A stretch of DNA of 64,000 nucleotides from Mycolicibacterium sp. TY81 (GCF_018326285.1 NZ_AP023362.1:5952001-6016000), one strand, 5' to 3'. Positions 48,906 to 58,679 are shown, counted from the stretch's first letter. Numbers and translations: made by a program. The notes: generated by a model from the letters alone, not told the origin.

Positions 48906-50118
48906 GCCCGCCGACATGCTGGGGGTCGGGTTCGGGCCGTCGAACCTGGCGCTGGCGGTGGCCCTGGCCGAGCGCGGCGTGCGCGGCCGCTTCGTCGACG
49001 CCCAGCCGCGGTTCGGCTGGCACCGCGACATGTTGTTACCCGGCACCCGGATGCAGATCCCCTTTCTCAAAGACCTGGCGACGCTGCGCAATCCGCAGAG
49101 CGCGTTCACGTTCGTGAACTACCTGAGTGCCCGGGGCCGGCTCGTCGACTTCATCGGCCGCCATGACGTGTTTCCCAGCCGGCACGAGTTCCATGACTAC
49201 CTGCAGTGGGCCGCCGATCAGTTCGCCGCCGACGTGCGCTACGGCCACCGCGTGGTCGGGGTGACGGGAAACGAGGACGGTTTCGGGGTGCGGCTGGAAC
49301 CCGGCGAGACCATCTCGACGCGCGTCCTGGTGCTGGGTACGGGCCTGCATCCGGTGTTGCCGCCGAGCACGCACCCGAGTCTGCGGCAATGGCACAGCCA
49401 CCAGTTGCTCAGTGCTGTGGCTGCCCTCGGTCCGGTGGAACGCGGCCGGTTCGCCGTGGTGGGCGCGGGGCAGAGTGCCGCCGAGGTGGTTTCCTACCTC
49501 CATCGCACCTACCCGCGCGCCGAGGTGCACGCGGTGTTCGGCCGGTACGGGTACAGCCTCGCCGACGACAGCGCCTTCGTGAACCGCATCTTCGATCCCG
49601 CCGCGGTCGACGAGTTCTACGGCGCGGACAGCGCGGAGCGTCAGCGGCTGCTCGACTACCACCGGTCGGCCAACTACTCGGCCGTCGACGTCGACCTCAT
49701 CGCGGAACTGTATGAACGCGAGTACAGCGAACGCGTGAGCGGGGACCGCCGGTTGTTCCTGCACCGGGCCTGCAGCGTCACCGGCGCCGACGAAGACGGC
49801 GCGGAGGTCCGGCTGGGCCTGCGCAATCGCATCGACAACACGACCGAGACCGTGCGCTGCGATGCCGTGGTGTACGCGACCGGCTACGCGCCGATGGATG
49901 TGCCGGCGTTCCTGGGCGAGCTGGCGTCCTGCTACGAGTTCGATGAGCGGGGCCGTCCCTTTGCGACCCGTGACTACAAGTTGGTGGCCCGGCCGGGCGC
50001 GCCCGGGGACATCTACCTCAACGGCGCGACCGTCGAACACAGCCACGGGCTCGGCGCGACGCTGCTGTCGAATGTGGCCGTCCGCAGCGGCGAGATCGCG
50101 GCGGCGATCAGCCCGTGA
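48892..50118 (+). CDS. Ornithine/lysine N-monooxygenase (SidA/IucD family)
   Basis: A 408-aa FAD/NADPH hydroxylase of siderophore pathways. MLGVGFGPSNLALAVALAER is the FAD site, WHRDMLLPGTRMQIPFLKDL with LATLRNPQSAFTFVNYL is the amine pocket, RFAVVGAGQSAAEVVSYLHR is the NADPH site, and VYATGYAPMDVPAFLGEL is the C-terminal ATGY motif. It N-hydroxylates ornithine or lysine as first step to hydroxamates. It is co-translated with an OlsB-like acyltransferase and no NRPS is near, so the product may be a small N-acyl/N-hydroxy amino acid or a lipid. Convergent with the Nramp gene, 11-nt overlap. Confidence 0.88.
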   Translation: MSRPEPADMLGVGFGPSNLALAVALAERGVRGRFVDAQPRFGWHRDMLLPGTRMQIPFLKDLATLRNPQSAFTFVNYLSARGRLVDFIGRHDVFPSRHEFHDYLQWAADQFAADVRYGHRVVGVTGNEDGFGVRLEPGETISTRVLVLGTGLHPVLPPSTHPSLRQWHSHQLLSAVAALGPVERGRFAVVGAGQSAAEVVSYLHRTYPRAEVHAVFGRYGYSLADDSAFVNRIFDPAAVDEFYGADSAERQRLLDYHRSANYSAVDVDLIAELYEREYSERVSGDRRLFLHRACSVTGADEDGAEVRLGLRNRIDNTTETVRCDAVVYATGYAPMDVPAFLGELASCYEFDERGRPFATRDYKLVARPGAPGDIYLNGATVEHSHGLGATLLSNVAVRSGEIAAAISP

Positions 50119-51343
50119 CGGTCAGGTAGATCAGCACCACATTGAGGGCCGAGATCAGCACGGCCACAGCCCATCCCAATGTCGTGACGAGGCGGTGGTT
50201 GATGTTCTCGCCCATCACGGCGCGGTTGCTGGTCAGGCGGACCAACGGGATGAGCGCGAACGGGATGCCGAACGACAGCACCACCTGCGAGATGACCAGC
50301 GCGCGCGTCGGGTCGAAGCCGACGGCCAGCACGACCAGCGCCGGAATGACCGTGACGGCCCGGCGCAGCAAGAGTGGATACGACCGATTGAGCAGGCCCT
50401 GCATGATCATGGCCCCGGCGTACGCACCGACCGACGAGGATGCCAGGCCCGAAGCCAGCAGGCCGACCGCGAAGCACAGCGCGACCGCGGGGCCCAGGGC
50501 GTTGCCGACGGCGGCGTGCGCACCCGCGATGGTGTCGGTGCCTGCCACCCCCTGCAGATGCGTCGCCGCGACCAGCAGCATCGACAGGTTCACCGCGCCC
50601 GCGACCACCATCGCCAGGCCGACGTCGAAGCGGGTGACGCGCAGCATGTGGCGCAGCGGAGCGCCGGTCTCGGGCTTGCCGTGCCGGTCGCGGGCCAGGC
50701 CGGAGTGCAGGTAGACCACGTGCGGCATGACCGTCGCACCCAGGATCGCGGTGGCCAGCAGGAGGCTCTCGGGTCCGGCGAAGTGCGGTACGACGCCGCC
50801 GAGCACGGCGCCGGGCGCGGGCGGGTCGACGATCAGGCTGGTGAGGAAGCCGATGGTGATGATCATCAGCAGTCCCGCGATGATCCGTTCGAACGCGCGC
50901 TGGCTGCCGCGGTTCTGCACCGACAGCAGGCACATCGAGACCACGCCGGTGATCACGCCGCCCACCAGCATGGGCAGGCCGAACAACAGTTGCAGCGCGA
51001 TGGCGCCGCCCACCACTTCGGCGAGATCGGTTGCCACGGCCACCATTTCGGCCTGCACCCAGAATGCGAGCCGGGTGGGCGTGCGGCAGTTCTCGGCGAC
51101 CAGCTCCGGCAGGGACCGGCCGGTCGTCAGGCCCAGCTTGGCGGACAGGTACTGCACCAGGCCGGCCATGACGTTGGCCAGCAGGATGACCCACACCAGC
51201 AGGAACCCGAACTTCGCGCCTGCGCTGATGTTGGCCGCGACGTTGCCCGGGTCCACGTAGGCGATGGCAGCGACGAACGCGGGACCCAACAGGGACCAGG
51301 TCGGGCGCGACGAGCGCGACGGTGCGCGGGTCTCGGTCAGCAT
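50108..51343 (-). CDS. mntH: Nramp-family divalent metal transporter (MntH)
   Basis: A 411-aa importer. Helix 1 has AFVAAIAYVDPGNVAANISA with the metal-binding DPGN, helix 6 has LLATAILGATVMPHVVYLHS with the MPH motif, and eleven hydrophobic segments follow the Nramp pattern. Proton-driven uptake of Mn(II) or Fe(II). It converges on the hydroxylase gene. A half-conserved DtxR-family box lies 36 bp upstream of its start, consistent with IdeR or MntR control. Confidence 0.94.
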   Translation of the reverse strand: MLTETRAPSRSSRPTWSLLGPAFVAAIAYVDPGNVAANISAGAKFGFLLVWVILLANVMAGLVQYLSAKLGLTTGRSLPELVAENCRTPTRLAFWVQAEMVAVATDLAEVVGGAIALQLLFGLPMLVGGVITGVVSMCLLSVQNRGSQRAFERIIAGLLMIITIGFLTSLIVDPPAPGAVLGGVVPHFAGPESLLLATAILGATVMPHVVYLHSGLARDRHGKPETGAPLRHMLRVTRFDVGLAMVVAGAVNLSMLLVAATHLQGVAGTDTIAGAHAAVGNALGPAVALCFAVGLLASGLASSSVGAYAGAMIMQGLLNRSYPLLLRRAVTVIPALVVLAVGFDPTRALVISQVVLSFGIPFALIPLVRLTSNRAVMGENINHRLVTTLGWAVAVLISALNVVLIYLTVTG

Positions 51344-51379
51344 GCACTCACTCTCTATCCGGGTTTGCGAATAGAAAAG

Positions 51380-51398
51380 TTAGGTTAGCCGAAATCTG
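51380..51398 (-). promoter_or_regulatory. Half-conserved iron/manganese box (DtxR-family type)
   Basis: TTAGGTTAGCCGAAATCTG matches 12 of 19 bases of the IdeR consensus, with the left nine perfect. It lies 36 bp upstream of mntH, in its promoter. Confidence 0.5.
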
Positions 51399-51416
51399 GC
51401 GATTGTGGAAACCCGG

Positions 51417-53957
51417 TCAGCCGGCCGTCGAGCGCCCGTCGGGTGGCGGCGGGATGTCGCGGATCTGATGCCGGCTGGTCACGCCCAGCTTCGGAAATGA
51501 GCGGTAGAGGTATCCGGAGACGGTGCGCGTCGAGAGTTGAAGCCGGGCCGCGATCTGCGGGTTCGTCAAACCGCGGCCGGCCAGATAGACAACCTGATGC
51601 TCCTGGGGACTCAACCGTCCGGTGGACGGCGTCGCAGGTGCCGTCGTCGGAACTCCGGAAGCGCGCAGCTCCCGGGCACAGATTTCCAGCCACGGTCTGG
51701 CGCCGAGCGTTTCGAACGTCGCAAGTGCGGCGGAGATGTGCCGGCGCGCTTCCTTACGTCGTCGACTGCGCCGAAGCCAGCCCGAGTAGCTGAGCCGCAA
51801 CCGCGCGCGTTCGAAGGGCCACTGCTCACCTGCGGCGTCGGCCAGCGTCCGGGCGAGGGTGTCGCCGGTGTCGCCGGCGCCGAGGAGGGCCGAGGCGTGG
51901 TTCACCAACTGGTCGAGGCGCGCGGAGTGCGGTGGTGAGAGGTGGGTCAGTGCCGCGCTGAATCTGCGCCGTGCGTCGTCGACCATGCCCGTGCGCATGG
52001 CTGCTTCGGCGTAGTCGACGAGAGCGCGGAAGGAGACGTGCGGGTGCAGCGGTGCGCCGGAATCGCTGAACAATTCGGCCAGATGGCCGTAGGCCCCGAG
52101 GTCGTTGCCGTCGACGAGATTGATCTGCCCCAGGATGTGGTGTGCCCGCGCAGAGTGCAGGCGGTTGTCGTGGAAATCCAGCACATCGAGGGCAGCGGTC
52201 AGCTGATCTCGCGCGGACGTGGTGTCGCCGCGCCGCGCGGTGACCGTTGCTCTGATCAGGTCCCCGGTGGCGGTGACCAACGGCTGATCACTGACGGCCC
52301 CGAGCGTGCGCAAGTGGCCCGTGATGCGAAGCGCCTCGTCCCAGCGCCCGGTGTCGACGCACGACCACGCCAGCATCGCCGTCGTGAGGGCATGCCCCGT
52401 CGTCGAATCATGTTGCGTCATCAGGGATTGGGCGGCACGTAGCGTCCGGATGCCGAGCTCTGACTCGTCGGTGACCCCGGCGGCGAGCCCGATCAGGCTC
52501 AAATCCAGCACTCCGAATCCGTCGATCGGCCGGGTGCTGAAAGACGCCAACTCGGCGCGTGCGCGCGGAGCGTCGGTCACCGCCCGGACCCACAGCCGTG
52601 ACGTCGATGAGCTCCTTGTGGCCGCCGGTATCGAGTCATCAAGTCGCTGAAGCGTTTTCGCTGTGTCCTGATAGGCGGCCGGGACGCCGGACAAGAATGC
52701 CGCGGCGGCCGCCACGCGTAGCGGTTCCCAGGCCAGCGCGGGTTCCAGTTGGAGCGCTTCGTCGGCTGCGGCCAGCAGCGTCGCGGCAGCGGCCTGGCCG
52801 TCGTTCCACATCGTCGCCATCCCGTGGGCGGTCAGTGCGCGAATCCGGTCATGCGGACTGTGCGTGGTGGCTGACGCGGCATGGGCGCGGTGCCAGGTCT
52901 GGCGCTGCGGCAACGCATGCAGTGCATCGGCCAGGAGTCGATGTGCGTCCTGCCGGGCGGTCAGCGGCGCGCCGTAGTACGCCGCGGAGCGGATGAGCGG
53001 ATTGACGGGGTCGATCCGCGCAGACGCGATCCGCACGATGCCCGCGGTTTCCGCCGGTGCCAGGACCGCCGGATCGGTCAGTGCGCCAGGGGGCAGCACG
53101 CGCAGATCCGTGGCGGACGCCGCGGCGACGACGACGAGCGCGGCGCGCGTGGCCGCGGGCAGGTGTGCCAGATGCTGCGCGTAGATCGCGTGGACGCTGA
53201 TCGGCAGGGGCAACGGGTCCGGCGCGTAGCCCGCCATGGCCGCCGGGCCGGCGGTCGCGCTGGAAAAGTGGATCATCGCCGCGGCGTTACCCGCGGATTG
53301 CTTCACGATCTGCTCGCGCAGGACTCCGCTCGGCGGTGTGGGTTGCGCCTCCAGCAGCTCGAGCGATTGATCGATGGTCATTGGCCGGAGCGGGATCTCG
53401 ACGGCAGACCGGCCCGCCAAACCCGTTGCCGCCACGGTGTCGGGCAGCGTCAGCACCACGGTTATCGGGCGGCCGGCGCTGCGTCGGGCGGCGAACAACA
53501 GGACGCTGCGGGATTGGTCATCGAGCCAGTGGGCGTCGTCGACCGTGACCAGGACCGGCTGTCGCCGCGGCACCGCGTCGAGGAGTTCGAGCAGTGCCGT
53601 GGCCAGTCGAGCGGTGTGGATCTGGTCGCCGAACAGCGGTGTGCTGAAAAGGGTCTCGATGATGTCGGCGCGGCCGTACGGGTTGGCCTCGGCATCGTTC
53701 AGCGCCCGCAGCAGCCGGTGCAGGCCGCCCAGCGGAGTGCTGGTCTCTCCGGGCAGTCCGGCGATCCCGAGGACGCGCTGGCCCAACGCTTCTGCTTGCT
53801 GCTGGGCGGTGGTGAGCAGGGACGTCTTTCCCGAGCCCAGGGCGCCGGCGATGACGATCACCTGCCCGTGCGGTGGTGACGCGATGGCGTCTCGTAGGAC
53901 CGCCAGTTCCGCATCGCGCCCGATGAGCTGCGTCGACGCGGTGTTCACACGATCCAT
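51417..53957 (-). CDS. LuxR-family LAL-type regulator with AAA ATPase domain
   Basis: An 846-aa protein. Walker A GALGSGKTS at 38-46, Walker B PVLVTVDDAHWLDD, a long TPR-like middle (about 350-750), and a C-terminal LuxR HTH (LSPQEHQVVYLAGRGLTNPQ, then AARLQLSTRTVSGYLYR). LAL regulators bind small inducers through the middle part and activate nearby genes. It is divergent from a LysR gene 74 bp away, which may share its control region. Confidence 0.93.
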   Translation of the reverse strand: MDRVNTASTQLIGRDAELAVLRDAIASPPHGQVIVIAGALGSGKTSLLTTAQQQAEALGQRVLGIAGLPGETSTPLGGLHRLLRALNDAEANPYGRADIIETLFSTPLFGDQIHTARLATALLELLDAVPRRQPVLVTVDDAHWLDDQSRSVLLFAARRSAGRPITVVLTLPDTVAATGLAGRSAVEIPLRPMTIDQSLELLEAQPTPPSGVLREQIVKQSAGNAAAMIHFSSATAGPAAMAGYAPDPLPLPISVHAIYAQHLAHLPAATRAALVVVAAASATDLRVLPPGALTDPAVLAPAETAGIVRIASARIDPVNPLIRSAAYYGAPLTARQDAHRLLADALHALPQRQTWHRAHAASATTHSPHDRIRALTAHGMATMWNDGQAAAATLLAAADEALQLEPALAWEPLRVAAAAAFLSGVPAAYQDTAKTLQRLDDSIPAATRSSSTSRLWVRAVTDAPRARAELASFSTRPIDGFGVLDLSLIGLAAGVTDESELGIRTLRAAQSLMTQHDSTTGHALTTAMLAWSCVDTGRWDEALRITGHLRTLGAVSDQPLVTATGDLIRATVTARRGDTTSARDQLTAALDVLDFHDNRLHSARAHHILGQINLVDGNDLGAYGHLAELFSDSGAPLHPHVSFRALVDYAEAAMRTGMVDDARRRFSAALTHLSPPHSARLDQLVNHASALLGAGDTGDTLARTLADAAGEQWPFERARLRLSYSGWLRRSRRRKEARRHISAALATFETLGARPWLEICARELRASGVPTTAPATPSTGRLSPQEHQVVYLAGRGLTNPQIAARLQLSTRTVSGYLYRSFPKLGVTSRHQIRDIPPPPDGRSTAG

Positions 53958-54006
53958 GAGACATCCGATCGGTCAGCACGTCTAATGACAGATATTGATA
54001 TGTCCC

Positions 54007-54026
54007 ATCTATGACGTAGATAATCT
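54007..54026 (+). promoter_or_regulatory. LysR-type box and leaderless promoter
   Basis: ATCTA-TGACG-TAGAT (54007-54021) is a T-N11-A dyad as bound by LysR regulators. TAATCT (54021-54026) lies 5 nt before the GTG start 54032, so the site would autoregulate and could also act on the LAL gene. Confidence 0.5.
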
Positions 54027-54031
54027 CGGGC

Positions 54032-54919
54032 GTGGAGCTACGGCAGGTCGAACACTTCGTGGCGGTCGCCATCGAGCGGAGCTTCACACGCGCGGCACGC
54101 CGCGTCCACGTCGTACAGTCCGCGGTCTCGACATCGGTCGCGAAGCTGGAGCGTGAGCTCGGTGTGCAGTTGTTCGATCGTTCCCGTCAGCAGATCGAGC
54201 TCACCGTCGCCGGCGAACGCTTTCTCGCCCAGGCGCACGAACTGTTGCGCGTCGCGGGTTCGGCCGCGGAATCGGTGGCGTCCAGTCGCGGCAGGCTGAT
54301 GGGTAGCGTCGAGTTCGGGTCATTGATCTCCTACGGGCCGATGAACGTCGCCCAGGTACTCGGCGAGTTCCACCGCGCGCACCCGCTCGTTCGACTTCGG
54401 TTGCAACTCAACCAATCTGGCGCCTCGGCGTACCTTTCGGCGCTCGTCGACGGCGCATTGGATCTGGCGCTCGTCTCGGTACCCAACCGATTGCCGCCGC
54501 AGCTCGAGATGCGGCTCATGTTCGAGGAGCCGATGTTGTTCGTGTGCCGCGACGATCACCCCATGGCTGCGGAGAAGGTCGTCGGCCTGCTCGATCTGGC
54601 AGCGGAGGACCTGATCGGATTCCCGCCCGATTGGGGTTTTCGGTCCTTGCTGGACAACGCCTTTCTGTCCGCGGGCGTCCAGTCGCGGCCCGTCCATGTG
54701 ATCCCTGCCGGCTTCTCGGTTATCGGTGAACTGGTTCGCCAAGGCCTCGGGACCACTTTCATGCCGGCGTCGGAGTGCGCCGAATTCGAGGACCTGCGCG
54801 CCATCGAATTGCGGCAGACCGTCACATGGCAGGTCTATCTGGCATCGCAGCCCCGGGATCGCCTGACACCGGCCACGGCGGCCCTGGCGGACATGTTGAT
54901 CCAGGCGGCGCCGAGCTAG
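54032..54919 (+). CDS. LysR-family transcriptional regulator
   Basis: A 295-aa protein. HTH MELRQVEHFVAVAIERSFTR, then AARRVHVVQSAVSTSVAKLE and LGVQLFDRSRQQIELTVAGE. A two-lobed effector domain follows (FGSLISYGPMNVAQVLGEFH, LDLALVSVPNRLPPQLEMRL). It starts with GTG, leaderless. Divergent from the LAL-LuxR gene, convergent with the GjpA-like gene through a shared hairpin. Confidence 0.93.
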   Translation: MELRQVEHFVAVAIERSFTRAARRVHVVQSAVSTSVAKLERELGVQLFDRSRQQIELTVAGERFLAQAHELLRVAGSAAESVASSRGRLMGSVEFGSLISYGPMNVAQVLGEFHRAHPLVRLRLQLNQSGASAYLSALVDGALDLALVSVPNRLPPQLEMRLMFEEPMLFVCRDDHPMAAEKVVGLLDLAAEDLIGFPPDWGFRSLLDNAFLSAGVQSRPVHVIPAGFSVIGELVRQGLGTTFMPASECAEFEDLRAIELRQTVTWQVYLASQPRDRLTPATAALADMLIQAAPS

Positions 54920-54930
54920 CTCACGATGAG

Positions 54931-54979
54931 TGTCGGCCTGTGGTCGAGAATCATCGAGATCCTCGACCACAAGCCGACA
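54931..54979. terminator. Bidirectional terminator between LysR and GjpA-like genes
   Basis: 18-bp stem with a single G-T wobble (arms 54931-54948 and 54962-54979), 13-nt loop, located 12 nt after the LysR stop and 9 nt after the end of the opposite gene. Confidence 0.75.
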
Positions 54980-54987
54980 TTCGACTG

Positions 54988-56634
54988 CTACTTGGCGTGG
55001 CTGCTCTTGCCTTCCTTGGTCTGCCCGGCGCCGTGGAGAGCCTTGGCGGGCTTGGTGCCGGTCTTGGCCGGTTTGGTTTCGGTCTTGGTGCCGCCCTTGG
55101 TTTCACCGCTGTCGCTGGACTTCGAGTCGCCGCCCGTGGCGTGGTCAGCGCCCTTGCCCTGCCCCTTGGTGGGCGTCTTCCCGGTGCCGGTGGTGCCGGT
55201 GTCGGTGCCGGTGCTGCCCGACGTGCCGCCGGTGCTGCCCGACGTGCTGCCGGTGTCCGCGGGCTTGGTCGCGCCGCTGGTGTCGGTCGCGGTGTCCGTG
55301 CCGGTGCCCGTCGACGAATCCGGTTTGGTCACTGGAGTTTTCGTGGGAGCGTCCGTCGGACTCGTCGGGTCCGTCTTTGTGGTGTCCGTCTTCGTCGTGG
55401 TCTGGTCGACCGGCTTTGTGGTGTCCGTTGCCGTCTTGGCAGGCAGGGCTTTGACGACGGTCGCAGCCGGCAGCGCGACGGTCGTCGCATCGGTGGCGGG
55501 CACCGCGTTGGCCGCGACGGGCGCGGTGGTGGCAGCCACCGTCTTGGCGGTCGTGATCGGCGGCGGCTTGAGCGCGTCGGCGACGAGCTTCTGCAGCAAC
55601 TGCAGCGCGGCCACCGGACCCGGCAGGTTGACGGTGAAGCCGAGCGGCCCGCCGCCGATGTTGATGCCGAAAGAGGTCAGCAGCCCGCCGGCATACAGCG
55701 GCACGCCGGGGAGCCCGGTGTCGATCACCGTCGACAGGTCGGGACCGTAGCCACCGTTGAGGACGCCGTTGATGACCGTCGCCGGAATCGAGACGAGTGC
55801 GGTGGCCACCTTGCCGAGATCGCCGGTGCGCGTGGCGTCGATGACGTCCTGTACCGCGGCGCCCAGGGCCGCGGGCGCCTGGATCAGCGGGCCGATCAGA
55901 CCACCGACGATGACGAGGGCGTTCGACGGCTGCAGCCCACCGAAGCCCTGGTTGAGCGTGTTGAGCACGTTGACGGCGTTCTGCAGCGGGTTGGCTGCGA
56001 TCACGCCGAGCGGGCCGAGCTTGTCGATCGCGCTGACAAGACCCTGCAGCGGATGGGCGATGGAGTTGATACCGGGGCCGAGCAGATTGGTCAGCGGGAT
56101 CAGCGCGTTCAATCCGACCAGCAGCAGCTGATTGGTCGCGTCTTCGACGTTGCCCTTCGCCAGATCATTGACGGCGGCGGCCAGCAGCGGCGGCACCGCG
56201 GTGGTGAGGTTGGTCCCGATCTGGCCGAGCGTGCTGCCCAGCGCGTTCAGCAGCGGCGGGGCAGAAGCGAACGGAACAGCGGGTTGCGGGCTGGGATCGA
56301 CCTTCACCGAACCAGGTGACGTCACCAGCTTCAGCAGGTCCTGCAGCGCGGCGAGCTGATTGTTGAGCGCTGCCGTGAGAATCGGCGTCGGCCCGTTGGT
56401 CTGGGCCGTGCTCACGATGGTCTGCAGGCTGGCGACGGTGTTGTTGAACGCCTGGGCATACGCCTCGAACGGATTGACGGCGGCGGTCAGATGTACGGCG
56501 GCGCGCTCGATCTGCGCTTCCACGTGGTGAATCTGGGTACTGACGGTCGGCGCCATGACCGGGGCGACGGCGATAGCCGCGGCCCCGGCCAGGGACACGC
56601 CGACGGAAGCGAACGGTCGAGCGGCGGTGTGCAT
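54988..56634 (-). CDS. Secreted GjpA-like outer-membrane-porin-type protein with T/K-rich tail
   Basis: A 548-aa protein. Signal peptide PFASVGVSLAGAAAIAVAPV, then the mycobacterial pattern VHLTAAVNPFEAYAQAFNNT, VASLQTIVSTAQTNGPTPIL, ALNNQLAALQDLL and later GGGPLGFTVNLPGPVAALQL. Related actinobacterial proteins are labelled outer-membrane porin GjpA. The last about 190 residues are disordered (T, K, D, S, G) and end GKSSHAK. Localisation to the mycomembrane is inferred from family labels. GAAAGGG precedes ATG 56634. Confidence 0.65.
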   Translation of the reverse strand: MHTAARPFASVGVSLAGAAAIAVAPVMAPTVSTQIHHVEAQIERAAVHLTAAVNPFEAYAQAFNNTVASLQTIVSTAQTNGPTPILTAALNNQLAALQDLLKLVTSPGSVKVDPSPQPAVPFASAPPLLNALGSTLGQIGTNLTTAVPPLLAAAVNDLAKGNVEDATNQLLLVGLNALIPLTNLLGPGINSIAHPLQGLVSAIDKLGPLGVIAANPLQNAVNVLNTLNQGFGGLQPSNALVIVGGLIGPLIQAPAALGAAVQDVIDATRTGDLGKVATALVSIPATVINGVLNGGYGPDLSTVIDTGLPGVPLYAGGLLTSFGINIGGGPLGFTVNLPGPVAALQLLQKLVADALKPPPITTAKTVAATTAPVAANAVPATDATTVALPAATVVKALPAKTATDTTKPVDQTTTKTDTTKTDPTSPTDAPTKTPVTKPDSSTGTGTDTATDTSGATKPADTGSTSGSTGGTSGSTGTDTGTTGTGKTPTKGQGKGADHATGGDSKSSDSGETKGGTKTETKPAKTGTKPAKALHGAGQTKEGKSSHAK

Positions 56635-56760
56635 AGCGGGCCCTTTCAAAAGGCTCAGAATCGGACAATCGGCGAACTGACTTCGGCGTAAGTTCGCCCT
56701 GATTCTGGCTTTGACAGGTGGGTCGCCCGCTAGCGACGAATGACTCTATTTTCGACGGCG

Positions 56761-57837
56761 TCAGACGCCGCGGTACAGGCCTTTCCCGGTGACGAGCGGC
56801 AGATCCAGCGTGGTACGGATGCCGGGCTCGGCGGCAACGACCGCCGGGATCGCGTTCACGACACGTGCCGCGGTGGCAACGAGTCCGGCGTGGTTGTGGT
56901 CGCCCTTGCGGCTGCTCAGGCACAGGTCCAGGGCGTACGACGGCTCGCCGGTCACCTCGACGCGGTACGAGCCGCCCTCCTGTGCGGGCTGCGGCCAGTC
57001 GGGGCACAGATCGTCGCGCAGGCGGGTGATGTGCTCGAGCACGACGGCCGGGTGGCCGTCCTTCATGCCGCGCACCTCGAACCGCATGGCTGCCGTCGTG
57101 CCCGCCGGGATGTGGCCCGATGCGATGTCGAAGTCCTCGGGCGCCGGCACCCGGGTGTGCGTCTCGGTCACCTCGTCGAGTTCTATGCCCAGGCCCGCGG
57201 CCAGCTGCCGCACGACCGAACCCCAGGCCAGGCTCAGCACACCGGGCTGCAGCAGCATCGGCAACTCGTCGATGGGCTTGCCGAAGCCCATCACATCGAA
57301 CATCACCGTCGCGCTGTCGTAGGTGGCGTAGTCGACGATCTCCATGCACCGGACCTGCTCGACGCTCTGACAGGTGCCCATGAGGGCAAGGGGCAGAAGG
57401 TCATTGGCGAAGCCGGGGTCGATGCCGTTGACGAACAGCGACGAATTGCCCTCTTTGGCGGCATCTTCGAGCGGCGCGATCAGTTCGGCGGGCAGCACCT
57501 GCCACGGATACTGCAGGAACACCGCCGCGCTGGCGACCACGTTGACGCCGGCGGCGAGTATCCGCCGGTAGTCCTCCAGCGCCTCGGGCAGCCGGTTGTC
57601 GGCCATGGCGGTGTAGACGACACAGTCGGGCTTGGCGGCCAAGATGGTGTCGAGGTCGTCGGTCGCCGTGACGCCCGTCGAAACATCAAGGCCGGCAAGC
57701 TCGCCGGCGTCCTTGCCGGCCTTGGCGGCCGAGGAGACCCAGACGCCGGTCAGTTCATAGGCGGGGTCATCGATGAGCTGAGTCAGGGCATGGCGGCCTA
57801 CGTTGCCAGTGCCGACTGCGGCGACTTTGATGGGCAT
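56761..57837 (-). CDS. Dihydrodipicolinate-reductase-like NAD(P)-dependent oxidoreductase
   Basis: A 358-aa protein. Rossmann start PIKVAAVGTGNVGRHALTQL, then ELTGVWVSSAAKAGKDAG and CVVYTAMADNRLPEALEDYR. It is a family related to dihydrodipicolinate reductase and 2,4-diaminopentanoate dehydrogenase, with unknown substrate in mycobacteria. ATG 57837 has GAGGAA 8-13 nt upstream. GTG 57852 would overlap the preceding SDR gene by 4 nt. It is co-transcribed with the SDR gene, hence under the same KstR-type site. Confidence 0.8.
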   Translation of the reverse strand: MPIKVAAVGTGNVGRHALTQLIDDPAYELTGVWVSSAAKAGKDAGELAGLDVSTGVTATDDLDTILAAKPDCVVYTAMADNRLPEALEDYRRILAAGVNVVASAAVFLQYPWQVLPAELIAPLEDAAKEGNSSLFVNGIDPGFANDLLPLALMGTCQSVEQVRCMEIVDYATYDSATVMFDVMGFGKPIDELPMLLQPGVLSLAWGSVVRQLAAGLGIELDEVTETHTRVPAPEDFDIASGHIPAGTTAAMRFEVRGMKDGHPAVVLEHITRLRDDLCPDWPQPAQEGGSYRVEVTGEPSYALDLCLSSRKGDHNHAGLVATAARVVNAIPAVVAAEPGIRTTLDLPLVTGKGLYRGV

Positions 57838-57848
57838 GTCGATGTTCC

Positions 57849-58679
57849 TCACAGGTCCGGGATGGGGAGATCAAGGTTGGGAAACGTGAGGCCGCCGTCG
57901 ACCTCCAGCACCTTGCCGGTGACGTAGGCGCCGGCCGGTGAGGCCAGGTACAGCGCGGCGGCGGCGATGTCCTCCGGGTCGCCGAGGCGGCGCATCGGGG
58001 TGGCCTTCTCCATGGGGTCGCGCAATGCCTCGTTGGAGGCGACGATGTCCAGCGCGGAGGTCAGGATCGAACCCGGCGCGATGCCGTTGACCCGGATCTT
58101 CGGGCACAGATCCATGGCCGCGAGCTTCGTGTAGTGCGCCAGTGCCGCCTTGGCGGTGCCGTACGCGGCGAAGCCGCGACCCGCGAGCCGGCCGACGGCC
58201 GAGGTGATGTTGATGACGCTGCCGCCACCGGCGTGCTCGAGCATCAACGGGACCGCCGCCTGGGTCAGCGCGTGCGCGGTGGCGACGTTGAACGTGAAGG
58301 CGTCCTTGAGGTCCTGCGGCGAGGTGTACATCAGCGGGCCGGGCATGGTGCCGCCGACGTTGTTGACGACGACATCTAGTCGCCCGAACGCCTCCACTGC
58401 CGCGGACGCGAGCTTCGCGGTCTCGTCCGGATGGGCGAGGTCGGCGGCGATGACGTGCGCCTTGCGGCCCGCGGCCTCGACCTGCGCGGCGACCTCCTGC
58501 AGCTGGGACTCGGTGCGCGAGGCAATCACCACGTCAGCACCGGCTTCGGCGAATGCGACGGCGATGGCGGCGCCCAGCCCGCGGCCCGCGCCGGTCACTA
58601 CCGCTACCTGGTCGTCGAGCCGGAATCTGTCCAGAATCACGTGTGCCTCACTCGCGTCGTCGTGGTCGTTGTTAGGCAC
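57849..58679 (-). CDS. Short-chain dehydrogenase/reductase, steroid-type, KstR-box controlled
   Basis: A 276-aa protein. [20 protein letters not shown] (TGxxxGxG), [27 protein letters not shown] (NNxG), catalytic Ser in VINITSAVG and YGTAK as the Tyr-x3-Lys pair, then [18 protein letters not shown]. It is close to the 7-alpha-hydroxysteroid/3-oxoacyl reductase group. A 14-bp KstR operator lies 36 bp upstream, which suggests a part in sterol or long-chain degradation. First gene of the operon with the DapB-like gene. Confidence 0.88.
   Translation of the reverse strand: MPNNDHDDASEAHVILDRFRLDDQVAVVTGAGRGLGAAIAVAFAEAGADVVIASRTESQLQEVAAQVEAAGRKAHVIAADLAHPDETAKLASAAVEAFGRLDVVVNNVGGTMPGPLMYTSPQDLKDAFTFNVATAHALTQAAVPLMLEHAGGGSVINITSAVGRLAGRGFAAYGTAKAALAHYTKLAAMDLCPKIRVNGIAPGSILTSALDIVASNEALRDPMEKATPMRRLGDPEDIAAAALYLASPAGAYVTGKVLEVDGGLTFPNLDLPIPDL

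Noticed and set aside
50013..51347. 444-codon frame on the minus strand over mntH
   Set aside because: Different frame from the clear Nramp protein, arginine/glycine-rich shadow.
54775..56319. 514-codon plus-strand frame opposite the GjpA-like gene
   Set aside because: Composition (G, R, D, V) and lack of any domain mark it as a GC shadow. The minus-strand protein has a signal peptide and an RBS.
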